DNA of 64,000 bases from Desmodesmus armatus (Eukaryota; Chlorophyta; Chlorophyceae; Sphaeropleales; Scenedesmaceae), in the NCBI GenBank assembly GCA_007449985.2, contig VIIQ02000691.1, positions 62,001 through 126,000 on the forward strand. The letters run 5' to 3'. The notes under the pieces are model-generated. The model saw only the letters and a list, made by a program, of their open reading frames with translations, did not search any database and had not been told where the DNA came from. Positions 45,101 through 56,569 of the stretch are shown in pieces (positions within the stretch are counted from its first letter, which is position 1; every line of letters begins with the position of its first letter). The position numbers and the translations under genes are program-made.

Positions 45101-48100
45101 TTGCTGCCCTTGCGGCAGGCTTGTGTGTAGCCGTACAAGCTGACAGCTGCCCAATAGAGGTGACCCATGCTGTGATGGGGCTCCTGACACCATCTGACGG
45201 CGGATTTGCGGCAGGTGGTCCAGCGGCGGCAGCTGATGCTAGCTGCATCATAGGAGGGGGATGTGGTGTGCTGCAGCACCAGCAGAGGGAAGCCGCAGCA
45301 GCAGGAGGCAGCTTGCACAGGGAGGTGCGTGTGCTGCTGCAGCAAGCAGCTGCATGCATCCAGCTGGGCCTGCAGGGCAACGTGGCGGCTGCAGTGCGGG
45401 CGGCGGCTCATGCTATCCACATCAAGGTGGCCGAAGGTGAGCTGAGGGTGGATGGTGGAGTACCCACGCCACTGTTCAAGCAGCGTAGCATAGCAGGCAA
45501 ATGTTGCCCTTTGGAAGGGCCAGTGTCTGCCATGTGGACACATGCTGCTGGCTTTGTGTGCCTCTGTTGTGCCTTTGTTCAGTCAAAGCTGCACTGCACT
45601 CACTGGGCCCTCGCGTGGAATTCAATTGTGTCAAGCATTAGGCCAACGGCCGCCGCCCCAGTGCTGCTTCTTGGCTTGCCGGGTCCAACGTTGCCACTGT
45701 CGTTCAGTGTGCACCTTACTGTGCTGTTGCTCCCCCATACTGTCTGACTACGCCTGACTACGTCTGCCCTACACCCAACCTCCTGCCCAGGTGCAAGCCG
45801 CATCGCCAGCTGCACCCAGCCGCTGGACATGGGCTTTGATGTTTCCACCATGCCTGTGGTTGCCAGCAACAGCGACCCACAGCAGCAGCAGCAGCAGCAG
45901 CAGCAGCCGTGCTTGTGGGAGGAAGGCACATGGCAGCAGCAGCAGCAGCCGTGGGTGCAGGACGCAGCTGTGGTGTATGCTAGCTTGCCTGCTGCCAAAC
46001 AATGGCCCCAGCAGCAATGCGGCGCCATGGAGACAGCTGGGGCAACTCCAAGCAGCAGTATCCTGTCTGTGAGTTCACCATGCATGGCGCCTGCACTGCA
46101 GCTGCAGCAGCAGTGGGCAGCGAACCTGCAGGCTGCTTTTGCCTGGGAACACAGCACCCAAACAGGCACTTTTGAAGGCACCAGTAGGCAGCCCCAGCAC
46201 CCCCAGCGGCAACGGCAGCACCCCAAGCAGCAACACGTGCTGTCACAGGCTGCTTTGGTGACAATGCAGCAGCAGCAAAACCAGGCCCAGCAGCAGCAGC
46301 AGCAGCAGGAGGAGGGCACTTGGCTGCACAAGCTGCTTGCTGCCAATGCTGCCTGCCCTCTGGACCAGCTAACGCAGCTGGACCTCTCTCTCGAGCAGCT
46401 GCCTGGGCTGCATGGCCTTGGTGCGTTGTGCCCCCAGCTGACGAGCCTGGCAGTCAACATGAACGGGCTGCAGCACCTGCAGGGCTTGCAGGCATGTGCT
46501 GGCCTGGTGCAGCTGTCTGCTCAGGTGCGAGGCTTGGGGATGGGTGGGGGATGGTGGATGGTGGATGTTGACTTAGTCGGTATTGCTGTTGGGAACACTG
46601 CAGGCGGCGGGATGCTCACGGCTAGTATGGCAGTGCAGGATACTTGGCATGTGGTTGCAGAGACACCCACGTGCTGTAGGTCAGGGTTGCCGTGCGTGTT
46701 GCTTGCCAGGCAGGCGAGCGACTTCCTGAGGCTAGTGGACATGCCAACACGTGTGTATGAGTGTGCAGTCCAAATCGTGCCGGCCTCACACACGACATGG
46801 CATGTGGTTGCAGAGGCACATGGCATGCGGTTGCAACCACTGCAATTGCAGAGGCACCCACTTGCTGATGGTCAGGTGGGAATAGGTGGGAAGCAACGTC
46901 TGTGTCTGCGCCGTGGTGCCGATGTCCTGCAGGACAACCAGCTGCAGTGCTTCCCTGACATCTCCTGCCACCCCCACCTCAGCTGCCTCCTTCTTGACAG
47001 CAACAAGCTGAGCAGCATTGCACCCCCTCCTGAGTACAGTAACAGCACCAGCAGCAGTACCAGCGCCAGCGGCAGTAGCAGTGGCGCTGGCGGGGTGCAG
47101 CAGCAGCTGGCTCAGCACAGCTGCCTGCAGGTGCTATCCCTGGCCAGCAACCGCCTGACCAGCATCGTCTGTGGCAGCAGCGACACAGCAGCAGCAGTTA
47201 AGGCTCACGCCATCACCAGTGGCTGCTCGGCCAGGCCTGCCATGGTCTGTGAAAGCGGCACCACCAGCAGCAGCCCTGGCAGCAGGAAGGGGTTGCATCA
47301 CAGCATCAGCTGCTGGCTGCCCGGGATTCAGGTCCTGCGTCTCTCTGGCAACCAGCTGCGGGACCTGTGCCGGCTGGAGGGCTGTGCAAACCTCAGGGTG
47401 CTGGACGTCAGCAGGAACCAACTCACAGACCTGCAGGTGATGCCAGGAAGCTACCAGTAGACCTGATACTAGCCGGCTTTGAAACATCAGAGGGAACCAT
47501 TTGGCTTGCAGGGTGTTGGCCTGCAGCCTGTCCTCCTAAACGCTGAGCACTTTGGAAGGAGCAGTGTCAGCAAGAGGCTTCAGTAGGCTGGGGCATGTTG
47601 AGGATAGCAGTGTATGTTAGTCCTGAATGCTTTACCCATGCTGGCAAGTGCATGTTTGCAAACATGTGTCCTATGCACGGCTGCCGGCAGCGCCGTCGCA
47701 CGATGTAGCTAGTTGCATTTGCCTTTCCAGTAGCTGTTGCCCAAGGTTTACCCCTCCAGAGCTGAAACCTGAGCGTTCCTACCTCGTTCCGTTGCCGTAC
47801 TTTCCCGCCGTTGCCCAACCCTCACAGGGCCTGGCCGGCTGCCACCTGCTACAGCAGCTGGATGCCTCAGACAACAGGCTCACCTGCTTCCCAGCACACC
47901 TGCACCTGCCCCTCCTACAGCGCCTCAACCTCTCCTGCAACGCCCTGGCGGCGTGGCCCACCCTGCCTCCCCTACCACACCTGTCCCACCTCAACTTGGC
48001 CGACAACCAGCTGCGGCATCTGCCAGAGCTTCATGGGCTCCTGCAGCTGCAGGTGCTGGACCTCAGTTTCAATCGGCTCTGGGACTTGGGCAGCTGCATA

Positions 48101-48271
48101 ACGGCTCTCAGGACCGCGCCGCTGCTGCGAGACCTCCTCATGCATGACAACGCCTTTGCAGCACAGCACCAGCAGCACGTTCAGACCGCGGGCCAGCTGG
48201 TGGGCCCCTCGTGGCTACCAGCGGGGGCAGCGGCAGGTCCTGCGGTGGCAGCAACAGCAGCGGTGGGTGCC

Positions 48272-48309
<38 letters not shown>

Positions 48310-51145
48310 TCAGGCGGCTGCGGAATTGGAGCCGTTTGAAGCTTGGTACAGGCGTCTGGCAGCAGCTGGGCTACCTTGGCTGCTGAAGCTTGATGGGGAT
48401 GACATCGCACCAGCAGAGAGGCTGCCGGCATGGCAGCAAGACCTGGTGCAGCTCATGCAGCCGCCTCAGCATCCTTACCAATTGCAGCAGCAGCAGCAGG
48501 CTGAACAGCAGCATCTGGAGCAGGCCCAGCAGCAGCAGCAGCAGCAGCAGGCTGTGTCTGGCGAGGCAGCCTACAGCAGGCAGCAGGGAATGTCAGTGGG
48601 TGTTGCCATCGGGCGCTTGCTGGCACGTGATGCCCTACACAGCTGGCTGCTGCAGCAGCAGCTCAGGTCTGGGTGTGTGGTTGGGAGTCGGATGAGTGTG
48701 CTGCCACAAGCAGCAGCTGGCAGCAGCAGCCTCATAGAATGCAGTCATGCTGCAGTCTGCAGTATGGCTTGCGGACAGCTGTCAGCTTTGCGCGAGGCTG
48801 CAGCATCGTCAGCACGGCTGCCGTGTCTTGCCTGCCACAGCTGCATGTTGCAGCCTGGCATTCCTGCTGCCACAGCAGCCGCATACCCGCAACCGCGGCT
48901 GCCCTGCTTGCATCTGCAGTGCGCATGCAACTGGGCTGCTAGTGACGGTAAGGAGGACAGCAGCTGGGGTGGCGGCGGGAGCAGCAACACATGCAGCAGC
49001 AGCAGAGCAAGCAGTGCATTGCCAACCTGCGGGTGCCCTGCCTGGCTCCTGTACACAGAAGCTGTGTGGTGCTTCAGCACTCATGCCTGCCTGGTGGACT
49101 TACAGGCAGCACAGCAAGCTGCTGCTGCTGCTGCAGCCCACCGCAGCAGCAGCAGCTGCCAGCATCCGCCTGGCAGCTCAGCAATGGCAGCAGCAGCTGC
49201 ACTTGCTCAGCAGCATCTGCAGCAGCTACAGCAGCCTTGCTGCCAGCACCAGGCCAAGCTCGTTGCACTGCCCGAGTTCTGTGCGGCAGGCAGGGAGCAT
49301 CTGGCAGCAGCCGCTGTGCATCTCCAGAGTTGCTGGAGGGCTCGGGCTGCCCGGCTGCTGTTCAAACAGCTGCTGCAGCTGCACGAGGCCCAGCTTGTGG
49401 CTTTGCATGCTGCTACCGTGCTGCAATCCCTGTGGCGGGGCCGTGCAGGCAGGCAGCTGGCAGCAGCGGAGAGGGCCAAGCAGCGGCAACAGGCAGCGCA
49501 GATTGCGGCCGCTGCAGCGGTTAAGATACAAGCTGCCTTGCGGGGGCACAAAGTGCGACAGCGGCTGAAGGCGGCCTTGGCAGCAGCTCGCCAACCTGCG
49601 CATGCGGGAGCTACTGCACACAGGCACTCTGGGAGTTTCACTGGGGCTGAAGCTTCCACTGCGTCACAGCAGTCGGCAGCGCCGTGCACCCAAACGAGCA
49701 CTGATGGCCATGCAGCAGCAGCAGCAGCAGCGGCAGCAGCTGCCGCGGCAGATGGAGAGGACTGGGAGCTTGAAGGGGTGCCGGACGACTATGTCTGCTT
49801 GCAGCGTGATCTTTGGGACGACCTGCTTCTGATGCAGGGGGAGGCAGCAGCCCCAGCCATGCAGCAGCAGCACCAGCAGCAGCAGCAGCTGCAGAAGGGG
49901 TGTACTGCCTTGGGAAATGTGACAGGCCGCTGTGAATCATCGTTGCTTGGTGGCAGCATGCAGGGGGCCATCAGCAACAAAGTGATTGGCGACCAGAATG
50001 CTGCTGCAGCTGACCGTGCAGCTGGGGTGCAAGTGCCAGAGGCAGCACCAGGCGCGACTGTTGCTGCAGACGAGGTTGCAGGTGGCAGCGTGCACGGTGG
50101 TGGCAGTGGCAGTGGCGGTGGCAGTCAGTTTGAAGCAAAGATTACGGCCCTCATGGCAGAATGGGGCTTCACAGATAGGGCTACCGCTGAGGCATACTAC
50201 AAGTGAGCCCTCTACTGTACCTGTACATGCAACATTTCATGCTGAAAGCTCTGGCATGTTTGTTCAGTATGTAGTTCAGTAGTAATGTCCACTTGTTGCT
50301 GTGGGTCACACCCACAGCAGCAGCAGCGACGTGCAGCAGGCTTGGCAGACCTGACCAGCAATGCCGCATGTGGACTCTCCCAAGGGCCACAGGGTTCACG
50401 TGTGCGTATGTGGCTGAGACAGTTGGTTTCGACATGGCTTGCATGTGACAGGTTGTATGTACCTCGTCAACCCCTGATTGGGTGTCTGTGTGTGATTTGA
50501 AGGCACTGCTAAGCCTGACTGCCTGTGCGCCTGTCTTTCCTTACTGCCAAAAACTGCAGGCGCCAGAGGCATACCTTGAAGGCTGTGGCAAAGCACAAGC
50601 TGGAGCAGCAGCTGAAGGACCCAGCTGTTCGGCTCAAGAGGCTGCAGGCACAGCTGGGCGGCTCAGCTGCCTCAACAGTGCCCGCAGCTGCTGCTCCTGC
50701 AACTGTGCCTGCAGTACAGGCGTCGTTTGCAGGTGCTGGGCACAGCCGTGCCTGCAGCAAGCAGCCCAGCAGCAGCAGCCAACAGCAGCAGCGCAATGTT
50801 GGCAGTAATTCCGGCAGCAACAGCAGTAGCAACAGCAGGCGTGGGAGTAGCTTGGAAAGCAACAGCGGTGTGAAGCTGTCAAAGCAGGTGTCACGTTTGC
50901 AGAGTGATGCTGGCCAGCTGCAGGCAGTCAGGGGTGAGGTACAGCATGCTGCAGGAATGCCCATCCTGGCCAAATCCAGCAGCAGGAAACAGCAGCAGGC
51001 GCTGTCACTCCCCTCACTAGTGTTGTCTTGCAGTAGCAGTGGCGGTACTGCTGGTGGAGATGCTGGTGATGCTGCTGTCGCTGTTGGTGAAGGTGCAGCG
51101 GCAAAGCCTGCTGTGAATGCTCTGCCCAGATTGCAGAGGCTTTGA
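42198..51145 (+). CDS. LRRIQ1: Leucine-rich repeat and IQ-motif protein, LRRIQ1-like, seven exons
   Basis: Exons: 42198-43274, 43486-43804, 44027-45436, 45791-46524, 46933-47436, 47828-50202, 50560-51145; all GT-AG and in phase, 2334 residues. The N-terminus has WDVEAEIARELQEL; an IQ-like motif (LQSVIRGASARQLL) is near residue 415. Leucine-rich repeats run from about 1130 to 1220 and about 1310 to 1440 (LDLSFNRL, LNLADNQL, LDASDNRL). Three IQ motifs lie at about 1843-1925 (LQSCWRARAARLLF, LQSLWRGRAGRQL, IQAALRGHKVRQRL), predicted to bind calmodulin. The C-terminal WGFTDRATAE...KRRQRH matches the end of LRRIQ1 proteins. Order and combination fit LRRIQ1, linked to cilia in animals. Long poly-Gln and poly-Ala tracts from CAG/GCA repeats interrupt it. 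The N-terminal start is uncertain: an acceptor-like TTTGCAG lies just inside the frame, so a 5' exon could be missing. Confidence 0.85.
45881..45962 (+). repeat. Coding CAG repeat (poly-Gln) in the LRRIQ1-like gene
   Basis: A run of about ten CAG codons near 45883-45907 and a second of five near 45932-45947 encode Gln tracts. Similar runs occur near 46267-46310, 48270-48308 (GCA, poly-Ala), 48485-48550 and 49862-49890. Confidence 0.85.
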
Positions 51146-52076
51146 GTGACTGTGGGTACAATTTCCAGGATGAAATGTCACCAATGACAGAGTGTGCGGA
51201 GCATGTGGTAATAGCTCGATTTTGTAGGATGTTTTGTGTGTGTAACCATTCAATGATTGTGATTGTTGCTTGGAGCATTGCTTGTGTGGTTGTGTGGTAG
51301 TCACTTCAGGGAGTTACATATTACGGTCCACACATGTGCACCCGAGGCCGATCAGGCTGCAGATTCGGCACAAATAACCAGTAGATAGTACATATTTGCT
51401 CCCAGAAGCTGTGATGGTTGCCTCTCGTCGTACTCCTTGTTAAACCCGCCTGCTGTAACTTCGCGCCATATTTGGGCCTCTTTACGTGAGCACTCCTCCC
51501 TTCGCACGCATAGACGCTCCTGCAGACGTATTTATCGCAAATTTATTTTAAAGTACATCTGGTTTCAAGAATCACCTTCCTGCTGGAGCCTTGCTGCACA
51601 TACTTCAAAGGTGTGTGAGCGCTGGAAAGGCACAGCAAGACCCAGACGTGGGCATATAGGCTGGTTTAAAGTATTTAGATTTACTCAAAATCTGAATGCA
51701 GACAACCAGACGCCACAGCTTCGGCGACGGGAGCAAACAGCTGCACATACCGCAGACGCAGAGCTCATCTGCCCCCTCAAAGACAATTCCTGACATGGGA
51801 TCATTGTGAAACGTGCTAGATACTGCTCTGACAGACTGTCGGCAGCGAGGAAGTAACTGTATCTGGCGAGGTACTGCGGGTGCCTCGGCAGTACACTCGG
51901 CCAGGGCACAGCTTGGGCACGCTGGATGATGCTTTGTTACAACCAAATTTGATGCTGAATGTCTCTGCTTTATTAACTTCTGCTTTGCTGCCTGCCTGCC
52001 TGCCTGCCTTCCTTGCCCGTGCTGCTGCTGACCTGTGCTTTGCTGCATTCAGAGCAGTGATATCTTCAAACTCGCC
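51146..52076. other. Intergenic: LRRIQ1-like 3' UTR and collagen-like gene promoter
   Basis: No gene seen. A (TGCC)n run is near 51990-52010, just upstream of the next gene. Confidence 0.45.
51241..51245 (+). terminator. Possible TGTAA polyadenylation signal
   Basis: TGTAA about 95 bases after the LRRIQ1-like stop codon. TGTAA is the usual polyadenylation signal in chlorophycean algae. Confidence 0.5.
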
Positions 52077-53073
52077 ATGATGAAGATGCGGACGGGCCTG
52101 CTGCTGCTGGCAGGCGTGGTGGTGCTGGCCTGCGTCATGAGCAGTGTCAATGCCCGCGTCATGGATGGTGCTGCTGTGTCAGCAGACGGTGTGGCCACTG
52201 CTACCCCCCTGAAGCCTATCTCCACCGTGATCTCCTGGAAGACCGGAAAGAAGGACAAGTACGGAGACAAGTATGCACACAAGCACGGTGAGAGCAGTGC
52301 TGCCTGTGGTACAGCACCGCTGTTGTACGCCAGCGTAGAGTGGGGTATGACGGCATGCAAGTAGCGATGATTGGACTTGACACAAAGATCATGCAGGCTT
52401 GCAATCGCCTCCTTGCATCTGGCTAGCTTGTTTTGGATGCAAATCTGCCGGACACTCACCCACGGGGCATCTGAAGCAAGAAGACAACCAAGCACCAAGC
52501 ACACATGTCTAGCATGCTGCACCGCCACACAAGCCACCTGCCCCCTCCAGCCAGAGCTTAGCACAGCATCAGCTCTATGCCAGCTCTCATTACACACAGC
52601 TGGCAATTGCCAGGACCGGAGTGTAGGCTTTCGTGCATCCCCTCACGCACCCGCCACGCAATCACCCCCTGTGCACTGCACGAAGTCCAGCTTCATGGCC
52701 ACCACAGAACGTCCTTACATCCTGTCCCGCACCCTCCTGCTGCTGACAGCTCGTTCTGCTCTGCTGGCGGCTTCACCTGCTCCGCTGATTGCTTGAACTG
52801 CTCTGCATTCACGCCTTACAGGCAAGCACGGCAAGAGCTCCAAGGCCGATGAGGAGGAGGAGAGCGCTGACGGCGACGACATGGGCGGCGATGACGGCGG
52901 TGATGGCGATGACATGAGCGGCGACGGCAGCGGAGACGACATGGGCAACGGCAACGGCAACGGCAAGGGCTATGGCGACAGCAACAACGGCTACGGCATG
53001 AACGGCAACGGTGCCGAGGAGGATGATGAGACTGCTGAGGGCGCCGACGGTGAGCCAGACTGCATAGATTGAG

Positions 53074-53106
<33 letters not shown>

Positions 53107-54663
53107 GGGGAGGTTGGTCACCAACCATGATGGCGACGGTGCGCACACAAGGACAACATGAAGTGACGCCGCCGCTGCTGCACACAGTCTGTTTGACAGT
53201 AGCGTCAGGGCCTCCCTCTGCACACACAGTGTGCTCATGCCGTACCGTGCTGCTGCGGGTGTTCTGTCTGGATGCAGGCGAAGCCGACAGCGAGGATGAC
53301 AGCACTGACGGTAGGTGTGCTTGCTGTTGCCTACTAGGTTACATTACAACCAAATCGCCGGGCCGAAATCATGCTGCTGTCTCGCTCCAGTTGCAGCACC
53401 ATAAGAGCTGAAACCCAGCAAAGCAGCCACACAAACAGCATGATTGTTTTTCAAGGCCCTAGCAATACCTCTATGCTTGCCCGTAGAGCAGGGAACAACC
53501 AACAGCATATGCACAGGCATCTATCAACCATAGTGGCTTGGCTGATGCTGGGGGCCCAGCGCAAACTAAACCAAACCCTCCAGCCACATTTATGTAGGTG
53601 CTCACAGACGCTCTGACGTTATGCTGCATGTGCGTTGCTCTGCTCTGCACTCATGACCCCAGGTGATGGCAGCGGCAGCGGCAGTGGCAGCGGCAGTGGC
53701 AAGGGCAAGGGCAAGTACCACCACAAGCACCACTACGGCAAGGAGAAGGAGTGCAAGAAGACCTGCCCTGCCGGCCCCAGGGGCCCTGAGGGACCCCAGG
53801 GAGAGAAGGGAGACTGCGGACCTGCCGGACCTGCCGGCCCAAGGGTGAGAAACACTGCCAGTTTGCACTTCCATGCAGGTTCAGATGGTGCCGGATGCTT
53901 CTGGATGCAGGCATTCAGGTCGAAATAGTACGCCACATGTGTTTCTGTGTGTAAACAGAACACCTGTGGTGGGATGTCATGGCAGATAATGTGTTCCCCA
54001 TGCATGAATGAATACATGGGTGGCAGCAAAAACCGTCTTATGCTCACAGATGCCGCAAAACACAAACCAGGGCCACGGAGAGAACTCAACACCGATCTAA
54101 CTCACTGAAATGGCCACTGACGCATGTGTTTGTTGCCCTGCTGCGCCATTGCTGCCCCCGCCCCCGCAATCACCCTCCTGCCTCACGCTCAACCACGACA
54201 GGGTCCCGCCGGCCCCGCAGGCGGCGCCATCTGCACCAGCAACCCCCGCACCTTCTCCACCCTGGACGAGCGCAACGTGCTCAACGCAACCTTTGACGAC
54301 TACACCTTTGCCATCAGCGGTGCATGGACCTGCGGTGAGGGCATGGCAACCCTGGGCGGCGGTTGCGGTTACACATGCGAGGATGACAAGGATTGGGGCA
54401 AGGTCTCCATCACCGAGAGCCACAGCTCTTACGCCCCTGCTGACTACCAGCCCTACAAGGCCCGCGACTCCCCAGTGTACTGTGCCTGGTACAAGGCCGG
54501 CGCGAAGAAGCTGTACGGCAAGTGCAGGCCCTTCATGACCATCACCTGCTGCTGTGCCGGTGACAAGGTCGAGCACAGCGATGAGTACTACAGGGCGAAG
54601 ATGACCTCCGCTCAGTTCACCCCCCTGAAGCAGGTGGCCTCCACCAGCGGCCTGCCTCTGTGA
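52077..54663 (+). CDS. Secreted protein with collagen-like segment and Cys-rich C-terminal domain, five exons
   Basis: Exons: 52077-52287, 52822-53049, 53278-53310, 53663-53844, 54202-54663; all in phase, 371 residues. The N-terminus (KMRTGLLLLAGVVVLACVMSS) is a signal peptide. An acidic Asp/Gly/Met/Asn-rich region follows (about 75-157), then a Gly-Ser repeat and a basic KYHHKHHYGKEKE patch. Ten consecutive Gly-X-Y triplets (about 195-224; GPRGPEGPQGEKGDCGPAG and on) continue across the exon 4/5 junction. The last ~140 residues have at least nine cysteines, many tyrosines and a CCC cluster, suggesting a disulfide-bonded domain I do not recognise. It is probably an extracellular matrix or cell-wall protein, perhaps trimerising through the collagen-like segment. 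Function is inferred from composition only. Confidence 0.85.
53074..53126. repeat. 31-C homopolymer and adjacent palindromes
   Basis: Thirty-one consecutive C at 53074-53104 are followed by six G, then GGTTGGTCACCAACC (53112-53126), which is self-complementary around one base. All lie in intron 2 of the collagen-like gene. Confidence 0.85.
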
Positions 54664-56569
54664 ACAAACGGCTCACAGAGAAGAGTGAGGTAAGAACAAG
54701 AACAAGAAGGAAAGAGTGACAACTGAGAGCTCTCAGCGTCTGTGTGGCAGGCTACTTGGCTGCTGGCTTGTGACTGCAGGGGCAGCTGACATCTTCAGCT
54801 GCAGCTGCTGAGGTTACGGGAGAGCAGGTGGGAGGGTCTTGTCTGATCGGCACATCCCAGCAGGGGACTGCTGTGCGTTGGGAGGCTCAGGGCACATCTT
54901 CAGCACTGATTTCGGGCCCTGTGATGTGATCGTGATCCACTGCTTACCACATGATGATCATGTTGGGGGTTTGCATCTTTGGGTTGATCCCCAGAATTGT
55001 CAGGGGTTTTGTACACCCCTGAGCGCCCCAGAAGTGCAAGTTGCTTGCACAGCTTCAGTGTGGGATCGTATATCGGGTCTTGATCGTTACTTTGGTTGTC
55101 ATTTGTTGGGTAGTAAGGGATTCGCTGGCAGTGACGGTCAGCTGCAAAGGGAATACTCAGTCAGAGGGCACAACTTGTGCCACTGCGCCATGGCATGCAC
55201 AGCTATGGTTGTATGTGCTATGGGTGCAATGCCACCCTATGTGGCAATGTGTTGCGGCCAAACTGACGATCAAATGAACGAGATGTGAGGGGGGTTGTGC
55301 GTGCGGCAGAGTCCACCACCAGCGTGTACCATTTCTTGCAAGAGGGCACGCCATGCATTAGCACCGCAGCTGCAAAATGCTGTGGCAGATGGCACCCAGT
55401 GCTCATGCTGATGTGCGAGACTGCCGATGGTACTGCTGTGGCCGTCATTGAGGCAGCGGGGGAACCTTCTGTAACCCTGTGTGAGTTGGGAATGTCACAA
55501 GTGGCAGATATGCCTTCCTATGTGACGACATCCAAAAACAGTGCAGTTTACTGCAGACATTTGAGCACACCAACCCACGCACCGCTGGGTCACCCAGGTA
55601 CACAGGTGCAGAGGGGATCCAGTCACTGTGCAGACGCCCTGCAGCTCCAAATTGCATCCATCTGCACCAACTCTGCTTAATCAGTACTCCACATGCCTGG
55701 CCCTGACTGTTGGCAACCTCAACCCGCACCCTGGCGTCCTCACAGCCACTAGTTGGACTCACACCCCCAAACATACCAAGGGGCGGCTTGGAGGGAACCA
55801 CAAGGAATGGAACCCTCCAAGGCTGCTGCTGATGTCAGAAACTCTATACTCTCCCCCTTGTTTCGCCTGTGCCTCATCTTGTCGTCCAGCACCCTGCTGC
55901 ATGCAATTTGGTCTGCTGTGTCAACTGTGGCCAGCCCTGGCCTGAGGGAAATTTAGGTCACTGCACACTTGTGGGCACTCCTTGACAGCTGCCCATTCTC
56001 ACCACTACCATCTGCTGTTATAAGTATCTTAAGCCAACAACTCTGGAAGTATGCAGAGCTTCAGCAAGGACTTCCAGCAACCAGTGCAAGTAAACCTTGG
56101 ATCATCCAGGATGGCCCCCCGCCAGGAACTAAGCGAATAGCACATAAGTTTGCCAGCCTAAAATCTGCGAACGCATGATTTTGGGTCAACACTTCACCCT
56201 TGAGAGGGATTATGTGAGTCTGGCACCTCAGGTGTCATGTAGTCCAGGGTCAAGGGGTAGTATGTTGTATGTATGTGTGCAACGAGGAGGTTGCATGTAT
56301 GTATGCAATGAGTATGTGCCACCAAGTTGCATGAGTACGTTCAAGCTGGCCCCCCCCAAGATGGACGATGGCGTTCAACAACCGAGCCTTGACTTCGCTT
56401 GTTTGAAACGTCAGTTGAAACCTCAGCACCCTCAAATCTGCACGTAAACAGCCGAACGGGTCTGTTCAAGCTTGCATCGGCTTTGATTGAGTTTCAGGCC
56501 GGTCTCTTCGTTGCTTCCGCCCGTTGTATCGACAGTGTTCTTCAGATCAGATCAGTACAGCCCCCAGCA
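54664..56569. other. Intergenic between the collagen-like and RGG-box genes
   Basis: The start is the collagen-like 3' UTR. GTATGTATG/TGCATGTATG-type short repeats occur at about 56265-56330, upstream of the next gene. Unrecognised frames (e.g. 149 codons at 54839-55288) lack family resemblance. Confidence 0.4.

Noticed and set aside
44607..45543. Long minus-strand frames (257-302 codons) within the LRRIQ1-like exon 3
   Set aside because: Shadows produced by CAG/CTG repetition; no motifs, and the plus frame joins neighbouring exons in phase.
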